In this document: in pieces, positions 23,072 through 31,234 of the stretch | How positions within the stretch are numbered: the first letter of the stretch is position 1 | Layout: each line of letters opens with the position of its first letter | Source: Nocardioides sp. | Lineage (GTDB): Bacteria > Actinomycetota > Actinomycetes > Propionibacteriales > Nocardioidaceae | Direction: 5' to 3' | Length of the DNA: 64,000 nucleotides | NCBI RefSeq assembly: GCF_030150155.1 | Contig: NZ_JASLGR010000021.1 | Coordinates: forward strand, 1-64,000 | Translations under genes and position numbers: made by a program | The notes under the pieces: model-generated | Databases searched by the model: none | The model's input: the letters and a program-made list of their open reading frames with translations, nothing else | What the model was told of the DNA's origin: nothing

Positions 23072-23458
23072 GTGTGGCAGTTCTCCTCAGCCCGGCCGCG
23101 CACGGCCAGGCAGGTCCGGCACCGTCCGGCGCTGGCCTGGTAAGGCAGCACGCCGGGGGCACAAAAGCTTGTCAGGGCAACGACGCGTCCTGCGCACTCG
23201 CATCAAGAACGGTGTCGCCTGCCACCTGCCGCGGTCGTCGGCCCTCTCACTGGCAGTCTCTGTCACTGACTGCCGGGCCGCGTCGCGTCGGGTGACGGAC
23301 GTGTCGTTCCTGTGTCACTCGCCGCCCTAGGGTGCAGGGCTCGAATGACGGATGAGTCGTCGGATCTTCCGAAGCGAGTGACTGGGCGCCACTCCGCCGT
23401 CGGTTAACCGGGGCCAGTATCGCACACCTGGAGCGTTCACCTGTGGTCAACGCGCGAT
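23072..23458 (-). promoter_or_regulatory. Long non-coding leader/promoter region upstream of rne
   Basis: 387 bases with no credible gene. On the minus strand TGCGATACT (an extended -10, core at 23416-23421) would start transcription about 340 bases before rne. A 7-bp stem with a 9-base loop lies at 23252-23274 (GGCAGTC/GACTGCC), and several weaker stems are present. A GAGGAGAA Shine-Dalgarno precedes the rne ATG. A leader of similar length carries rne autoregulation in E. coli; a comparable role here is a guess. Confidence 0.35.
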
Positions 23459-24229
23459 TCAATTGGCGAGCGGGTCGCCGATCGTGCTAGTCGCCTCGTC
23501 GAACGGGCCCTGCGTGAGACGGGTCAGCAGCGGCAGTCCTCCGTGCTCGGCGCCGGTCTCCAGGCCGAGCAGCGGCAGTCCTCCGTGCTCGGCGCCGGTC
23601 TCCAGGCCGACGTTCGCCAGGCCGCTGAGGACGTCGTCGGGGCGCACCGCCGGGGTGCCGTGACGCAGCAGCAGGTGGAGCCTGCTCCCCTCCCCCGAGT
23701 CGTCGGCCTCGGCGCTGAGGGCGACGACGGCGGCGCGCGCGTCGAAGCTGCGCAGCCCCTTCTTCGTCATCCGCTCCACGGTGACCTCGTCGGCGGCGAG
23801 GAAGGCCTCGATCGCCGGCTGCACGGTGGCGATCGCGACCGGGACCTCGATCAGCCAGGTGGAGGCCTGGAGCAGGTCGGCGAGCGAGCCGCCCGGGGAG
23901 ACCGCGACCTGCTCGATGTCGAGGCCGCTGGGCAGCGAGTCGGCCAGGAGGGCCAGGATCGCCTCGGGCTCCACGATCTGGGCCAGGCCGATCTCGACGT
24001 ACTCGGCCTCGGAGGCGGCGCCGGTGGGCGCAGCTCCGGCGTACGAGATTCGCGGGTGCGGGTTGAAGCCCGACGAGTACGCCATCGGGACACGGGTCCG
24101 CATCAGGGCACGCTCGAACGCCCGCGAGAAGTCGCGGTGCGAGGTGAAGCGAAGGCGGCCACGCTTGGCGTACCGCAGCCGAAGTCGCTGGACCGGCGGA
24201 GCCTGCTGCTCCGGCATTTCACGTGCCAC
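23459..24229 (-). CDS. DUF2344 (TIGR03936-type) radical SAM-associated protein
   Basis: 256 aa. The family signature is at the N-terminus: LRLRYAKRGRLRFTSHRDFSRAFERAL, then YSSGFNPHPRISYAGA. In actinobacteria it regularly accompanies the TIGR03960-type radical SAM gene found at 25095-27047, with rne downstream, as here; the joint function, probably an RNA or protein modification, is unknown. GTG 24227-24229 or ATG 24215-24217 may be the start. Near the C-terminus 14 residues (GLETGAEHGGLPLL) occur twice in tandem because of a perfect 42-base duplication. In this window the two partners are separated by an opposite-strand membrane-protein gene. Confidence 0.85.
   Translation of the reverse strand: MAREMPEQQAPPVQRLRLRYAKRGRLRFTSHRDFSRAFERALMRTRVPMAYSSGFNPHPRISYAGAAPTGAASEAEYVEIGLAQIVEPEAILALLADSLPSGLDIEQVAVSPGGSLADLLQASTWLIEVPVAIATVQPAIEAFLAADEVTVERMTKKGLRSFDARAAVVALSAEADDSGEGSRLHLLLRHGTPAVRPDDVLSGLANVGLETGAEHGGLPLLGLETGAEHGGLPLLTRLTQGPFDEATSTIGDPLAN
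23526..23609. repeat. Perfect 42-bp tandem duplication inside the DUF2344 gene
   Basis: The 42 bases starting AGCAGCGGCAGTCCTCCGTG occur twice without a difference. The length is a multiple of three, so the frame is kept. Lack of any divergence suggests a recent slippage event or strain-level polymorphism. Confidence 0.95.
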
Positions 24230-24308
24230 GAGGCCAGCATAGAAGTCGGCGACGGGGACGGAAGATTCGCCGGAAGCTCGTCACCGTCGGCGCCGCCGCA
24301 GCGTTCGC

Positions 24309-24314
24309 TACTGT
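24309..24314 (+). promoter_or_regulatory. Candidate leaderless -10 box of the DUF4190 gene
   Basis: TACTGT followed by exactly six bases and the ATG at 24321. No Shine-Dalgarno is present. Confidence 0.45.
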
Positions 24315-24320
24315 GCCGCC

Positions 24321-24998
24321 ATGACGTCGGGAGCCCCTGGTCCGTACCCGCCACCGGTCCCACCTGCCCCGCTGGCACCGATGGCCCCACCGGCACCATC
24401 GGCCGGACCGACCGACGGGGTCTCGATCGCCGCCCTGGTCTGCGCGGTGGTCGGCTGCGCCGCCCCGGCGGCGATCGTGCTGGGCGCGATCGGCCTCACC
24501 CGCACCGGACCGGGCAAGCGCCGCGGTCGCGGACTCGCCCTGGCCGGACTGATCATCGGGTCGGTGGTGTGCCTGCTGGCCGCCACCGCCCTCGTGGCCG
24601 GCGTCGTCGTCGCCGGGAGCACTCTGAACGACACTCCCGACGGTGCCGACCTCCACGCGGGTCAGTGCGTCGACATCGACTGGGCCGACACCCCGGGCCT
24701 GACCTCGTGCGCCGGCAAGCACGACGGCGAGATCATCTGGACCGGCCAGATGACCGCCTCCCAGATGGTGGCGTGGAAGTCCTCGGAGTACGTCGACGAC
24801 TTCTGCTACGCCCAGGCCGACATCGCCGACAAGTACGCCGCCACGGCCGCCGCCACGGCGTACCAGATCGACTACTGGGCCGACACGTTCTGGGGCGAGC
24901 CCAAGACCGGCGCCTGGATGGTCTGCTACGTCACCGCCGCCTCGGGCAAACTCGTCGGCCCCGTGCCCGACGACTCGGCGAGCCTCTCCCCGATGTAG
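24321..24998 (+). CDS. DUF4190/septum-formation-like membrane protein
   Basis: 225 aa. A proline/alanine-rich cytosolic N-terminus (residues 1-32) leads into two membrane helices (about 35-60 and 70-98) joined by RTGPGKRRGRGLALAGLIIG, the usual DUF4190 arrangement. The outer domain (about 100-225) has four cysteines (GQCVDIDW, LTSCAGKHDGEIIW, FCYAQ, WMVCYV), as in the septum-formation-like family, probably two disulfides. Function unknown; an envelope role is likely. It is a plus-strand gene lying between two minus-strand partners (DUF2344 and radical SAM) that normally adjoin. A leaderless -10 box precedes it. Confidence 0.75.
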   Translation: MTSGAPGPYPPPVPPAPLAPMAPPAPSAGPTDGVSIAALVCAVVGCAAPAAIVLGAIGLTRTGPGKRRGRGLALAGLIIGSVVCLLAATALVAGVVVAGSTLNDTPDGADLHAGQCVDIDWADTPGLTSCAGKHDGEIIWTGQMTASQMVAWKSSEYVDDFCYAQADIADKYAATAAATAYQIDYWADTFWGEPKTGAWMVCYVTAASGKLVGPVPDDSASLSPM

Positions 24999-25094
24999 GT
25001 CGCGCACTCGCCGGACCGTTCCTGCGCGCGCGGGCGGCGACACGCCGGCTAGCGCGGCGTGTCGCCTCCGGGTGCTCCAGGAACGGACCGCTGG

Positions 25095-27047
25095 TCAGAC
25101 GACGGACAGCGGGAGCAGCTTCTGGCCGGTCGGACCGATCTGGATCTCGGTGCCCATCTCCGGGCACACGCCGCAGTCGTAGCACGGCGTCCAGCGGCAG
25201 TCCTCGATCTCGATGTCTTCCCCGTTGGCCGCGGCCAGCGCGTCCTCCCAGTCGCCCCACAGCCAGTCCTTGTCCAGGCCGGAGTCGAGGTGGTCCCAGG
25301 GCAGGACCTCGTCGTACTCGCGCGCACGCGTGGTGAACCAGGCGAGGTCGGTGCCGGTGCCGGCCAGGGCCTTCTCCGACGCTGCAACCCAGCGGTCGAA
25401 GGAGAAGTGCTCGCTCCAGCCGTCGAACCGGCCGCCGTCGCGCCACACCTCCTCGATGATCGCGCCGACGCGGCGGTCACCGCGCGAGAGCAGGCCTTCG
25501 ATGGTGCCGGGCTTGCCGTCGTGGTAGCGGAAGCCGATGGCGCGGCCGAACTTCTTGTCGGACTGGACCTCGGCACGGAGCTTGCGCAGCCGCTCGTCGG
25601 TGGTCTCGGAGTCGAGCTGCGGCGCCCACTGGAACGGCGTGTGCGGCTTGGGCACGAAGCCGCCGATGGAGACGGTGCAACGGATGTCGCTGCGGCCCGA
25701 GACCTCCCGGCCGGTGGCGATCACGCGCTTGGCCAGGTCGGCGATGGCGAGGACGTCCTCGTCGGTCTCCTCGGGCAGGCCACACATGAAGTAGAGCTTC
25801 ACCTGGCGCCATCCGTGGGAGTACGCCGCTGCCACGGTGCGGATCAGGTCGTCCTCGTCGACCATCTTGTTGATCACCTTGCGCATCCGGTCCGAGCCAC
25901 CCTCGGGAGCGAAGGTGAGACCCGAGCGCCGGCCGTTGCGGGAGAACTCGTTGGCCAGGGTGATGTTGAACGCGTCGACGCGAGTGGACGGAAGAGACAG
26001 CGAGACGTTGGTGCCCTCGTAGCGGTCGGCCAGGCCGGTGGCGAGGTCGCCGATCTCGGTGTGGTCGGCGCTGGAGAGCGAGAGCAGCCCGACCTCCTCG
26101 AAGCCCGACATCTTCAGGCCGTTCTCGACCATGTCGCCGATCGTGTTGATCGAGCGCTCCCGCACGGGGCGGGTGATCATGCCGGCCTGGCAGAAGCGGC
26201 AGCCACGGGTGCAGCCGCGGAAGATCTCCACGGAGAACCGCTCGTGCACGGTCTCGGCGAGCGGCACCAGCGGCTTGGCCGGGTAGGGCCAGGCGTCGAG
26301 GTCCATCAGGGTGTGCTTCTTCACCCGCCACGGAGCGTCGGGGATGTTCGGCACGACGGCCTCGATCTGCGCGCCCTCCTCGACGGCGGTGTAGGTGACG
26401 TCGTAGAACTTCGGGACGTAGATGTTCCCCGAGACGGCGAGGCGTCGCAGCACCTCGTCACGCCCGCCGGGGCGCCCCTCGCCCTTCCACTCGCGGATCA
26501 CCTCGGTGATCGCCAGCACCGCCTCCTCGCCGTCGCCGAGCACGGCGGCGTCGATGAAGTCGGCGATCGGCTCGGGGTTGAACGCGGCGTGCCCACCGGC
26601 CAGCACGATCGGGTCGTCGATCCCCCGGTCCACGGCGTGCAGCGGGATCCCAGCCAGGTCGATCGCGGTCAGCATGTTGGTGTAGCCGAGCTCGGTGGAG
26701 AAGCTCAGGCCGAAGACGTCGAACTCCCCCACGTTGCGGTGACCGTCGACGGTGAACTGCGGGATCTGTGCCTCGCGCATGATCGCCTCGAGGTCGGGCC
26801 ACACCGAGTAGGTGCGCTCGGCGAGGGTGTTCTCCCGCTCGTTGAGGATCTCGTAGAGGATCGCGACACCCTGGTTGGGCAGACCCACCTCGTAGGCGTC
26901 GGGGTACATCAGGGCCCAGCGCACGGTCTCCTCGTCGACACCCCAGTCCTTGAGCGTCGAGTTGAGCTCACCGCCGACGTACTGGATCGGCTTGGAGACC
27001 CGACCGAGGTGGGGCTCGAGGCGGGGGAAGAGAGACTCGCCAGACAT
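25095..27047 (-). CDS. TIGR03960-type B12-binding-domain radical SAM protein
   Basis: 650 aa. The N-terminal third resembles a cobalamin-binding-like Rossmann domain (YPDAYEVGLPNQGVAILYEIL; FDVFGLSFSTELGYTNML). The radical SAM cluster motif CxxxCxxC is in FRGCTRGCRFCQAG (about residue 255). A further cysteine cluster at the C-terminus (CRWTPCYDCGVCPEMG) may bind a second Fe-S cluster or metal. Homologues occur with a DUF2344 protein, as here at 23459-24229, but the modification they carry out has not been defined to my knowledge. ATG 27045-27047, with a TAGACT box seven bases upstream. The long plus-strand frame across this gene is an antisense artefact. Confidence 0.9.
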   Translation of the reverse strand: MSGESLFPRLEPHLGRVSKPIQYVGGELNSTLKDWGVDEETVRWALMYPDAYEVGLPNQGVAILYEILNERENTLAERTYSVWPDLEAIMREAQIPQFTVDGHRNVGEFDVFGLSFSTELGYTNMLTAIDLAGIPLHAVDRGIDDPIVLAGGHAAFNPEPIADFIDAAVLGDGEEAVLAITEVIREWKGEGRPGGRDEVLRRLAVSGNIYVPKFYDVTYTAVEEGAQIEAVVPNIPDAPWRVKKHTLMDLDAWPYPAKPLVPLAETVHERFSVEIFRGCTRGCRFCQAGMITRPVRERSINTIGDMVENGLKMSGFEEVGLLSLSSADHTEIGDLATGLADRYEGTNVSLSLPSTRVDAFNITLANEFSRNGRRSGLTFAPEGGSDRMRKVINKMVDEDDLIRTVAAAYSHGWRQVKLYFMCGLPEETDEDVLAIADLAKRVIATGREVSGRSDIRCTVSIGGFVPKPHTPFQWAPQLDSETTDERLRKLRAEVQSDKKFGRAIGFRYHDGKPGTIEGLLSRGDRRVGAIIEEVWRDGGRFDGWSEHFSFDRWVAASEKALAGTGTDLAWFTTRAREYDEVLPWDHLDSGLDKDWLWGDWEDALAAANGEDIEIEDCRWTPCYDCGVCPEMGTEIQIGPTGQKLLPLSVV

Positions 27048-27054
27048 AGGAGTA

Positions 27055-27060
27055 AGTCTA
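27055..27060 (-). promoter_or_regulatory. Candidate leaderless -10 box of the radical SAM gene
   Basis: TAGACT on the minus strand, seven bases before the ATG at 27047. Identical to the gatC box. No Shine-Dalgarno between box and start. Confidence 0.5.
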
Positions 27061-27215
27061 GGCGGACACCGCCAGAGGGACTTATTTCCCCGTGCGAGAT
27101 CACCCACCTGGGACGTCTAGACCGCAGGCCCGACTTTTTTTGCTTTCCGGGTCGCGCGGCCCCACCGAACACGATACTTGCCGCTTTCGACACCTCCGGC
27201 CAAGAAAGGTCATCG

Positions 27216-29315
27216 ATGACCCGTCCTCTCTCCCCCGACCGCGTGACGTGCCGCCGCCTCGTCACCGGCGTCGCCGCCTTCGCCGTCGCAGCGACCCCCT
27301 TCACGATGGCTGTCCCGGCGCACGCCGCCGGCGCCAACACCATCAACGTCTACGTCAGTGACTATTACGGAGGCCAGCCGCTGGCCTCGATGAGCGTGTC
27401 ACTGCTCAACACCCTCACCGGTGCCACCGTCGGCTCGGCCCAGGTCAGCGATGCCAACGGGAAGGCCGAGTTCACCGGCCTCGACGACGGTGCCTACACC
27501 GCCAAGGTTGCCGGGACGACCAAGTACGACGAGAAGTTCTCCACCGCCACCACCGTCGATGCCGACAACACCACGTCGTCGGCCTCGGTCTCCCCGGTGC
27601 CGAAGACGGCCCAGGTCGGAAAGATCAAGGGCACGGTTTCGAAAGCCGGTAGCCATGTCCACGGCTACGCCGAGATCTTCCCCTCCACGGCCACCGAGGC
27701 GGCGGTGCTCAGCGGCGCGGTGATGCCGATCAGCAGTGCCCGCGGCTACTTCAACGATGGCCAGTACGGCGTCGACACCTCGACCGTGAAGTGGAAGTCA
27801 GGGAACCTGGCACCGGGCACCTACAAGGTGCTACTCGGGGACGAACACTCCGACTCCTCGAGTTACATCTACAACTCCGACCACACGCAGAGCTGGAGAC
27901 ACTACAGCACCAGCGTGTGGGTAGGTGCCGGCACCGGTGCGAACAACACCGCCGACAACGCCGCCACCCTCACGGTCTCCGCCGAAGGTCTGACCGCGGC
28001 CCCTGCCGCCACCTTGATCGCACCGGCGACTCCCGTCGGCCCGACCCGTGTGACCGGCACCGTGACCGGCACGGGCGCCGCCAAGCTCAGCGGCGTCAGC
28101 GTCACGCTCTTCCAGAACGTTGGCGGCTCCTGGTACTCACGCGGGTATGAGTACACCGACGACAAGGGTGCGTTCGTCTTCAACCAGACGTTGGCGGCCG
28201 GCACCTACACCCTCCGCGCCAACGACGGCTGGAACGATTACAAGGCGGAGTTCCTGGGCGACATCCACCCGGACTACCCCTGGAGTCTGCCTTCGCCGGA
28301 TGTGACCACCTTCGCCCTCGGGGCCGACGGTGCGGTCACCCAGAACATGACGCTGGACCGGAGCCCGGTCGACCGCAGCAGCGGCATCTTCGGCACCGTC
28401 ACCGACGACCGCAACATCGCCCACCCCGGAGCCGTGACGGTCTTCGACGTTTACGGCAACTACGTGGCCAGCACCTACACGCACCGCGATGGCGGCTGGG
28501 AGATCCTGGCGTCCTCGCTGGCACCCGGAACCTACAAGGTGCGGGCCGAGTCGGAACAGGGCGATGCGGTCTCCGCCTTCCAGGGTGCCTCGTCCTTCAA
28601 CGGGGCCACCAAGTTCACCGTGCCGGTCAAGGGTGCGATCAACGTCGGCGGATCCCAGCTCAAGCGCTATGGCTACATCTCGACCAAGATCACGCTGCCC
28701 GCCTCCACTCGCGCGGCAGACAGCAGCGTCACGGGAACGCTCACCACCCTCAACGGGAACCGGGCGGGCTACACCTACGGAGAGTCCGGCGACACCCTGA
28801 CGATGCGGGTCGCTCCCGGGACGTACCTGCTTCAGGCAACCGGCTACCGCTGGAACCCGTTCAACCAGAGCAACAACTACGACCCCAACGCGGTCACCTT
28901 CATCCCGCAGTTCTGGAAGACCGGCTTCTCGGCCGACACCGCGACGAAGATCAAGGTCGCCTCCGGTGCCAAGGTGAGTGGCCTGAACTTCACCCTCGGC
29001 CGCACCTTGAAGGCGACGTCGGCGCCGGCTATCAGCGGCACGGCCAAGGCCGGTGCCGTTCTTCGTGGGGCCGTCGGCGCGTGGAACGTCGCCGACGATG
29101 TCGCCTTCACCTACACCTGGAAGCGCGGCACCTCCGTCGTGAGCCGGGCCGCGATGTACAAGGTCGCCACGGCGGATGTCGGCAAAACGCTGACCCTCAC
29201 GATCGGCGCTCGCGACACGAACGGTGAATTCCTGCCCGGCACGGCGACCAGCAAGCAGTTCGCCATCCCGAAGCCGGTCAAGAAGAAGAAGAAGTCCAAG
29301 AAGAAGAAGAAGTAG
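27216..29315 (+). CDS. Secreted protein with Ig/carboxypeptidase-regulatory-like repeats and poly-lysine tail
   Basis: 699 aa. A Sec signal peptide ends in VPAHA-AG (about residue 37). The mature chain is a string of beta-sandwich modules recognisable by PGTYKV/AAGTYTLRA-type strands (four at least, e.g. APGTYKVLLGDEHS and APGTYKVRAESEQG), like SpaA/CNA-B or carboxypeptidase-regulatory domains. Residues about 600-685 form a different Ig-like module common in actinobacterial surface proteins (PAISGTAKAGAVLRGAVGAW). The end is KPVKKKKKSKKKKK: there is no LPxTG or membrane anchor, so the basic tail may bind teichoic acid, polyphosphate or nucleic acid. AAGAAAGG Shine-Dalgarno; strong terminator follows. 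Function unknown. Confidence 0.8.
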   Translation: MTRPLSPDRVTCRRLVTGVAAFAVAATPFTMAVPAHAAGANTINVYVSDYYGGQPLASMSVSLLNTLTGATVGSAQVSDANGKAEFTGLDDGAYTAKVAGTTKYDEKFSTATTVDADNTTSSASVSPVPKTAQVGKIKGTVSKAGSHVHGYAEIFPSTATEAAVLSGAVMPISSARGYFNDGQYGVDTSTVKWKSGNLAPGTYKVLLGDEHSDSSSYIYNSDHTQSWRHYSTSVWVGAGTGANNTADNAATLTVSAEGLTAAPAATLIAPATPVGPTRVTGTVTGTGAAKLSGVSVTLFQNVGGSWYSRGYEYTDDKGAFVFNQTLAAGTYTLRANDGWNDYKAEFLGDIHPDYPWSLPSPDVTTFALGADGAVTQNMTLDRSPVDRSSGIFGTVTDDRNIAHPGAVTVFDVYGNYVASTYTHRDGGWEILASSLAPGTYKVRAESEQGDAVSAFQGASSFNGATKFTVPVKGAINVGGSQLKRYGYISTKITLPASTRAADSSVTGTLTTLNGNRAGYTYGESGDTLTMRVAPGTYLLQATGYRWNPFNQSNNYDPNAVTFIPQFWKTGFSADTATKIKVASGAKVSGLNFTLGRTLKATSAPAISGTAKAGAVLRGAVGAWNVADDVAFTYTWKRGTSVVSRAAMYKVATADVGKTLTLTIGARDTNGEFLPGTATSKQFAIPKPVKKKKKSKKKKK

Positions 29316-29338
29316 TTTTCAGCCACAACGCATCGCGT

Positions 29339-29377
29339 CGTGGGGGCCCGACTGTCCTCGATGGCCGGGCCCCCACG
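29339..29377 (+). terminator. Strong hairpin after the secreted-protein gene
   Basis: A 12-bp stem (CGTGGGGGCCCG with its exact complement) around a 15-base loop, 24 bases after the stop. The TTTT at 29316-29319 lies before rather than after the stem. The hairpin separates this gene from the next plus-strand gene. Confidence 0.7.
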
Positions 29378-29416
29378 GCCTGTTCACTCCGATCCGACTG
29401 AAAGTTCTGCCTGCTC

Positions 29417-31234
29417 GTGTCACCCGACCGGCCCCACGGCCTCGTTCGCCCCGTTTTCGTCATCGCCGCACCCGGAGCAGGCGGCGACCTCGTCGCTGCC
29501 GTTCTGGCGCAGGCCTCGGGGGCCACCGGCCTCCCTCGTGGCCGCGGCCTGACCGAGAGCCAGCCGAAACTCACGCCAGCCGAACGAGGCTACGACTCCG
29601 CGCGACTCTTTGCCTCCGATGCCCGGCGGGTCACCATCACCGACCTCGAGCACGACCTCGGGGTCGACCCGAGCAACCGACTCGTCGGCACCTGGCCCGC
29701 CGCGGCTCTCCAGGTGCCGTTCCTGGCCGAGGCCTGGCCAGATGCCTCCTTCGTCTTCGTCCACCGCGACCCGGCCGAATCCCTCGCGCTGATGCGGGAC
29801 GCCTGGACCCACGGAACCGCCGTCAGCGAGCCCGATCTACCCGGGTGGACCGGACCGGCCTGGTCCTTCCCCCTGGTGCCGCAGTGGCGCGACCTCGATC
29901 CCTCCGACCTGCGTCAGGTCATCACCGCCCAGTGGTGCCGGATCGTCGACCAGGCCACCTCCGACCTCGCGCGTCTGCCCCGTACTCGCTGGACGTCGGT
30001 CAGCCTGCATGAGTTGATCGCCCGCCCCGCCGAGCAGCTCGCCCGGCTCGGCAACGACCTGGGGCTGTCCTGGGCGACGCCGCCGGCCCTCGCCCCCGCC
30101 ACGCCGGTCACACCACTGGGCCCCGACGACCTCGGCCCCCACCTAGCCACCGTCGCGGCCAGCGCCCAACACGCTCGCGAGACGCTGGAGAACCGATCCG
30201 GGGCCCCCACCACGGAAGGCCTGACCGGCTTCGAAAGCGTGGCGACCACCAACGTCGCTCAACTGCTCACGCTGCTGCACAGCTCGCTGGTGGCCACGAC
30301 GTACCAGAGTGGCCGCGTGGTGATGATGCGTGCACTCAACGGCACCTTCAACACTCACTTCCGCCAGTTCGACAAGCCGATGGGAATTGCCTACCGCCCG
30401 GGCATGCTTGCCCTCGGCACCCGCAACGAGGTCTGGACGATGGTCGACGTGCCCGGACTCGCCGACCGGACCGAGGAGGAGAACGACGCCGTCTTCGCGC
30501 CCCGGACCATGCTCGCCACCGGCGACATTCGGATCCATGACGTCGGGTGGATCGGCGACCAGATCTGGGCGGTCAACACCCGCTTCTCCTGTCTGGTCAC
30601 CTTCGACGGGCTCCACAGTTTCGTCCCCCGCTGGAAGCCGTCGTTCATCTCAGACTTGGCCGCCGAGGACCGCTGCCACCTCAACGGGATGGCGATCGTC
30701 GAGGACCGGGTGAAGTACGTGACCGCGCTCGGCACCACCGACACCGCCGGCGGCTGGCGCCCGACCAAGGCCGACGGCGGCGTCATCATCGACGTGGAGA
30801 CTGACCGGATCGTCGCCTCGGGGCTCTCCATGCCGCACTCCCCGCGCTGGTATCAGGACACCCTCTGGGTGCTGGAGTCCGGCCAGGGCTCCCTGGCCCG
30901 AGTCGATGTCGAGACCGGAGAGGTGACCACCGTGGCCACGCTGCCCGGCTTCACCCGTGGCCTTGCCTTCGCCGGCCGCTACGCCTTCGTCGGCCTGTCC
31001 AAGGTGCGCGAGGCGACCACGTTCGGGGGCCTCCCCCTGACCGCCCGGCTCGAGGACCGCGAATGCGGGATCTGGATCGTGGATATCGAGACCGGCCAGA
31101 TCATGGGGTTCGTCCGCTTCGAGGGCCAGGTCGAAGAGATCTTCGACGTCGCACTCCTGCCCGGGATCGCGTTGCCCGACATCTTCGAACCGACCTCGGA
31201 GGAGTTGGAGACCGCCTTCGTGCTCCCTTCCTAA
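29417..31234 (+). CDS. Sulfotransferase-like / TIGR03032 fusion protein
   Basis: 605 aa in two parts. Residues 1-270 look like a sulfotransferase-type P-loop domain: VFVIAAPGAGGDLVAAVLA as the phosphosulfate loop and SFVFVHRDPAESLALMRDAW as the second PAPS-binding motif. Residues about 290-600 match the TIGR03032 family, which looks like a beta-propeller: NTHFRQFDKPMGIAY, IHDVGWIGDQIWAVNTRFSCL, EDRCHLNGMA and GLSMPHSPRWYQDTLWVLESG are its hallmarks. TIGR03032 proteins often occur with glycosyl- or sulfotransferases; here both are in one chain. Activity unproven. GTG 29417 is the likely start with a weak Shine-Dalgarno. Its TAA overlaps the rodA stop on the other strand (31231-31234). Confidence 0.75.
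   Translation: MSPDRPHGLVRPVFVIAAPGAGGDLVAAVLAQASGATGLPRGRGLTESQPKLTPAERGYDSARLFASDARRVTITDLEHDLGVDPSNRLVGTWPAAALQVPFLAEAWPDASFVFVHRDPAESLALMRDAWTHGTAVSEPDLPGWTGPAWSFPLVPQWRDLDPSDLRQVITAQWCRIVDQATSDLARLPRTRWTSVSLHELIARPAEQLARLGNDLGLSWATPPALAPATPVTPLGPDDLGPHLATVAASAQHARETLENRSGAPTTEGLTGFESVATTNVAQLLTLLHSSLVATTYQSGRVVMMRALNGTFNTHFRQFDKPMGIAYRPGMLALGTRNEVWTMVDVPGLADRTEEENDAVFAPRTMLATGDIRIHDVGWIGDQIWAVNTRFSCLVTFDGLHSFVPRWKPSFISDLAAEDRCHLNGMAIVEDRVKYVTALGTTDTAGGWRPTKADGGVIIDVETDRIVASGLSMPHSPRWYQDTLWVLESGQGSLARVDVETGEVTTVATLPGFTRGLAFAGRYAFVGLSKVREATTFGGLPLTARLEDRECGIWIVDIETGQIMGFVRFEGQVEEIFDVALLPGIALPDIFEPTSEELETAFVLPS

Noticed and set aside
19865..23143. 1092-codon plus-strand frame opposite rne
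   Set aside because: Gly/Leu/Arg-rich repeat composition mirrors the Ala/Lys and Ala/Glu codons of rne on the other strand; GC-rich third positions keep it open.
25059..27215. Open plus-strand frame of 700 codons upstream of and in frame with the secreted-protein gene
   Set aside because: It is antisense to the radical SAM gene, has an Arg/His/Val/Leu-rich shadow composition and no family pattern. The signal peptide and Shine-Dalgarno place the real start at 27216.
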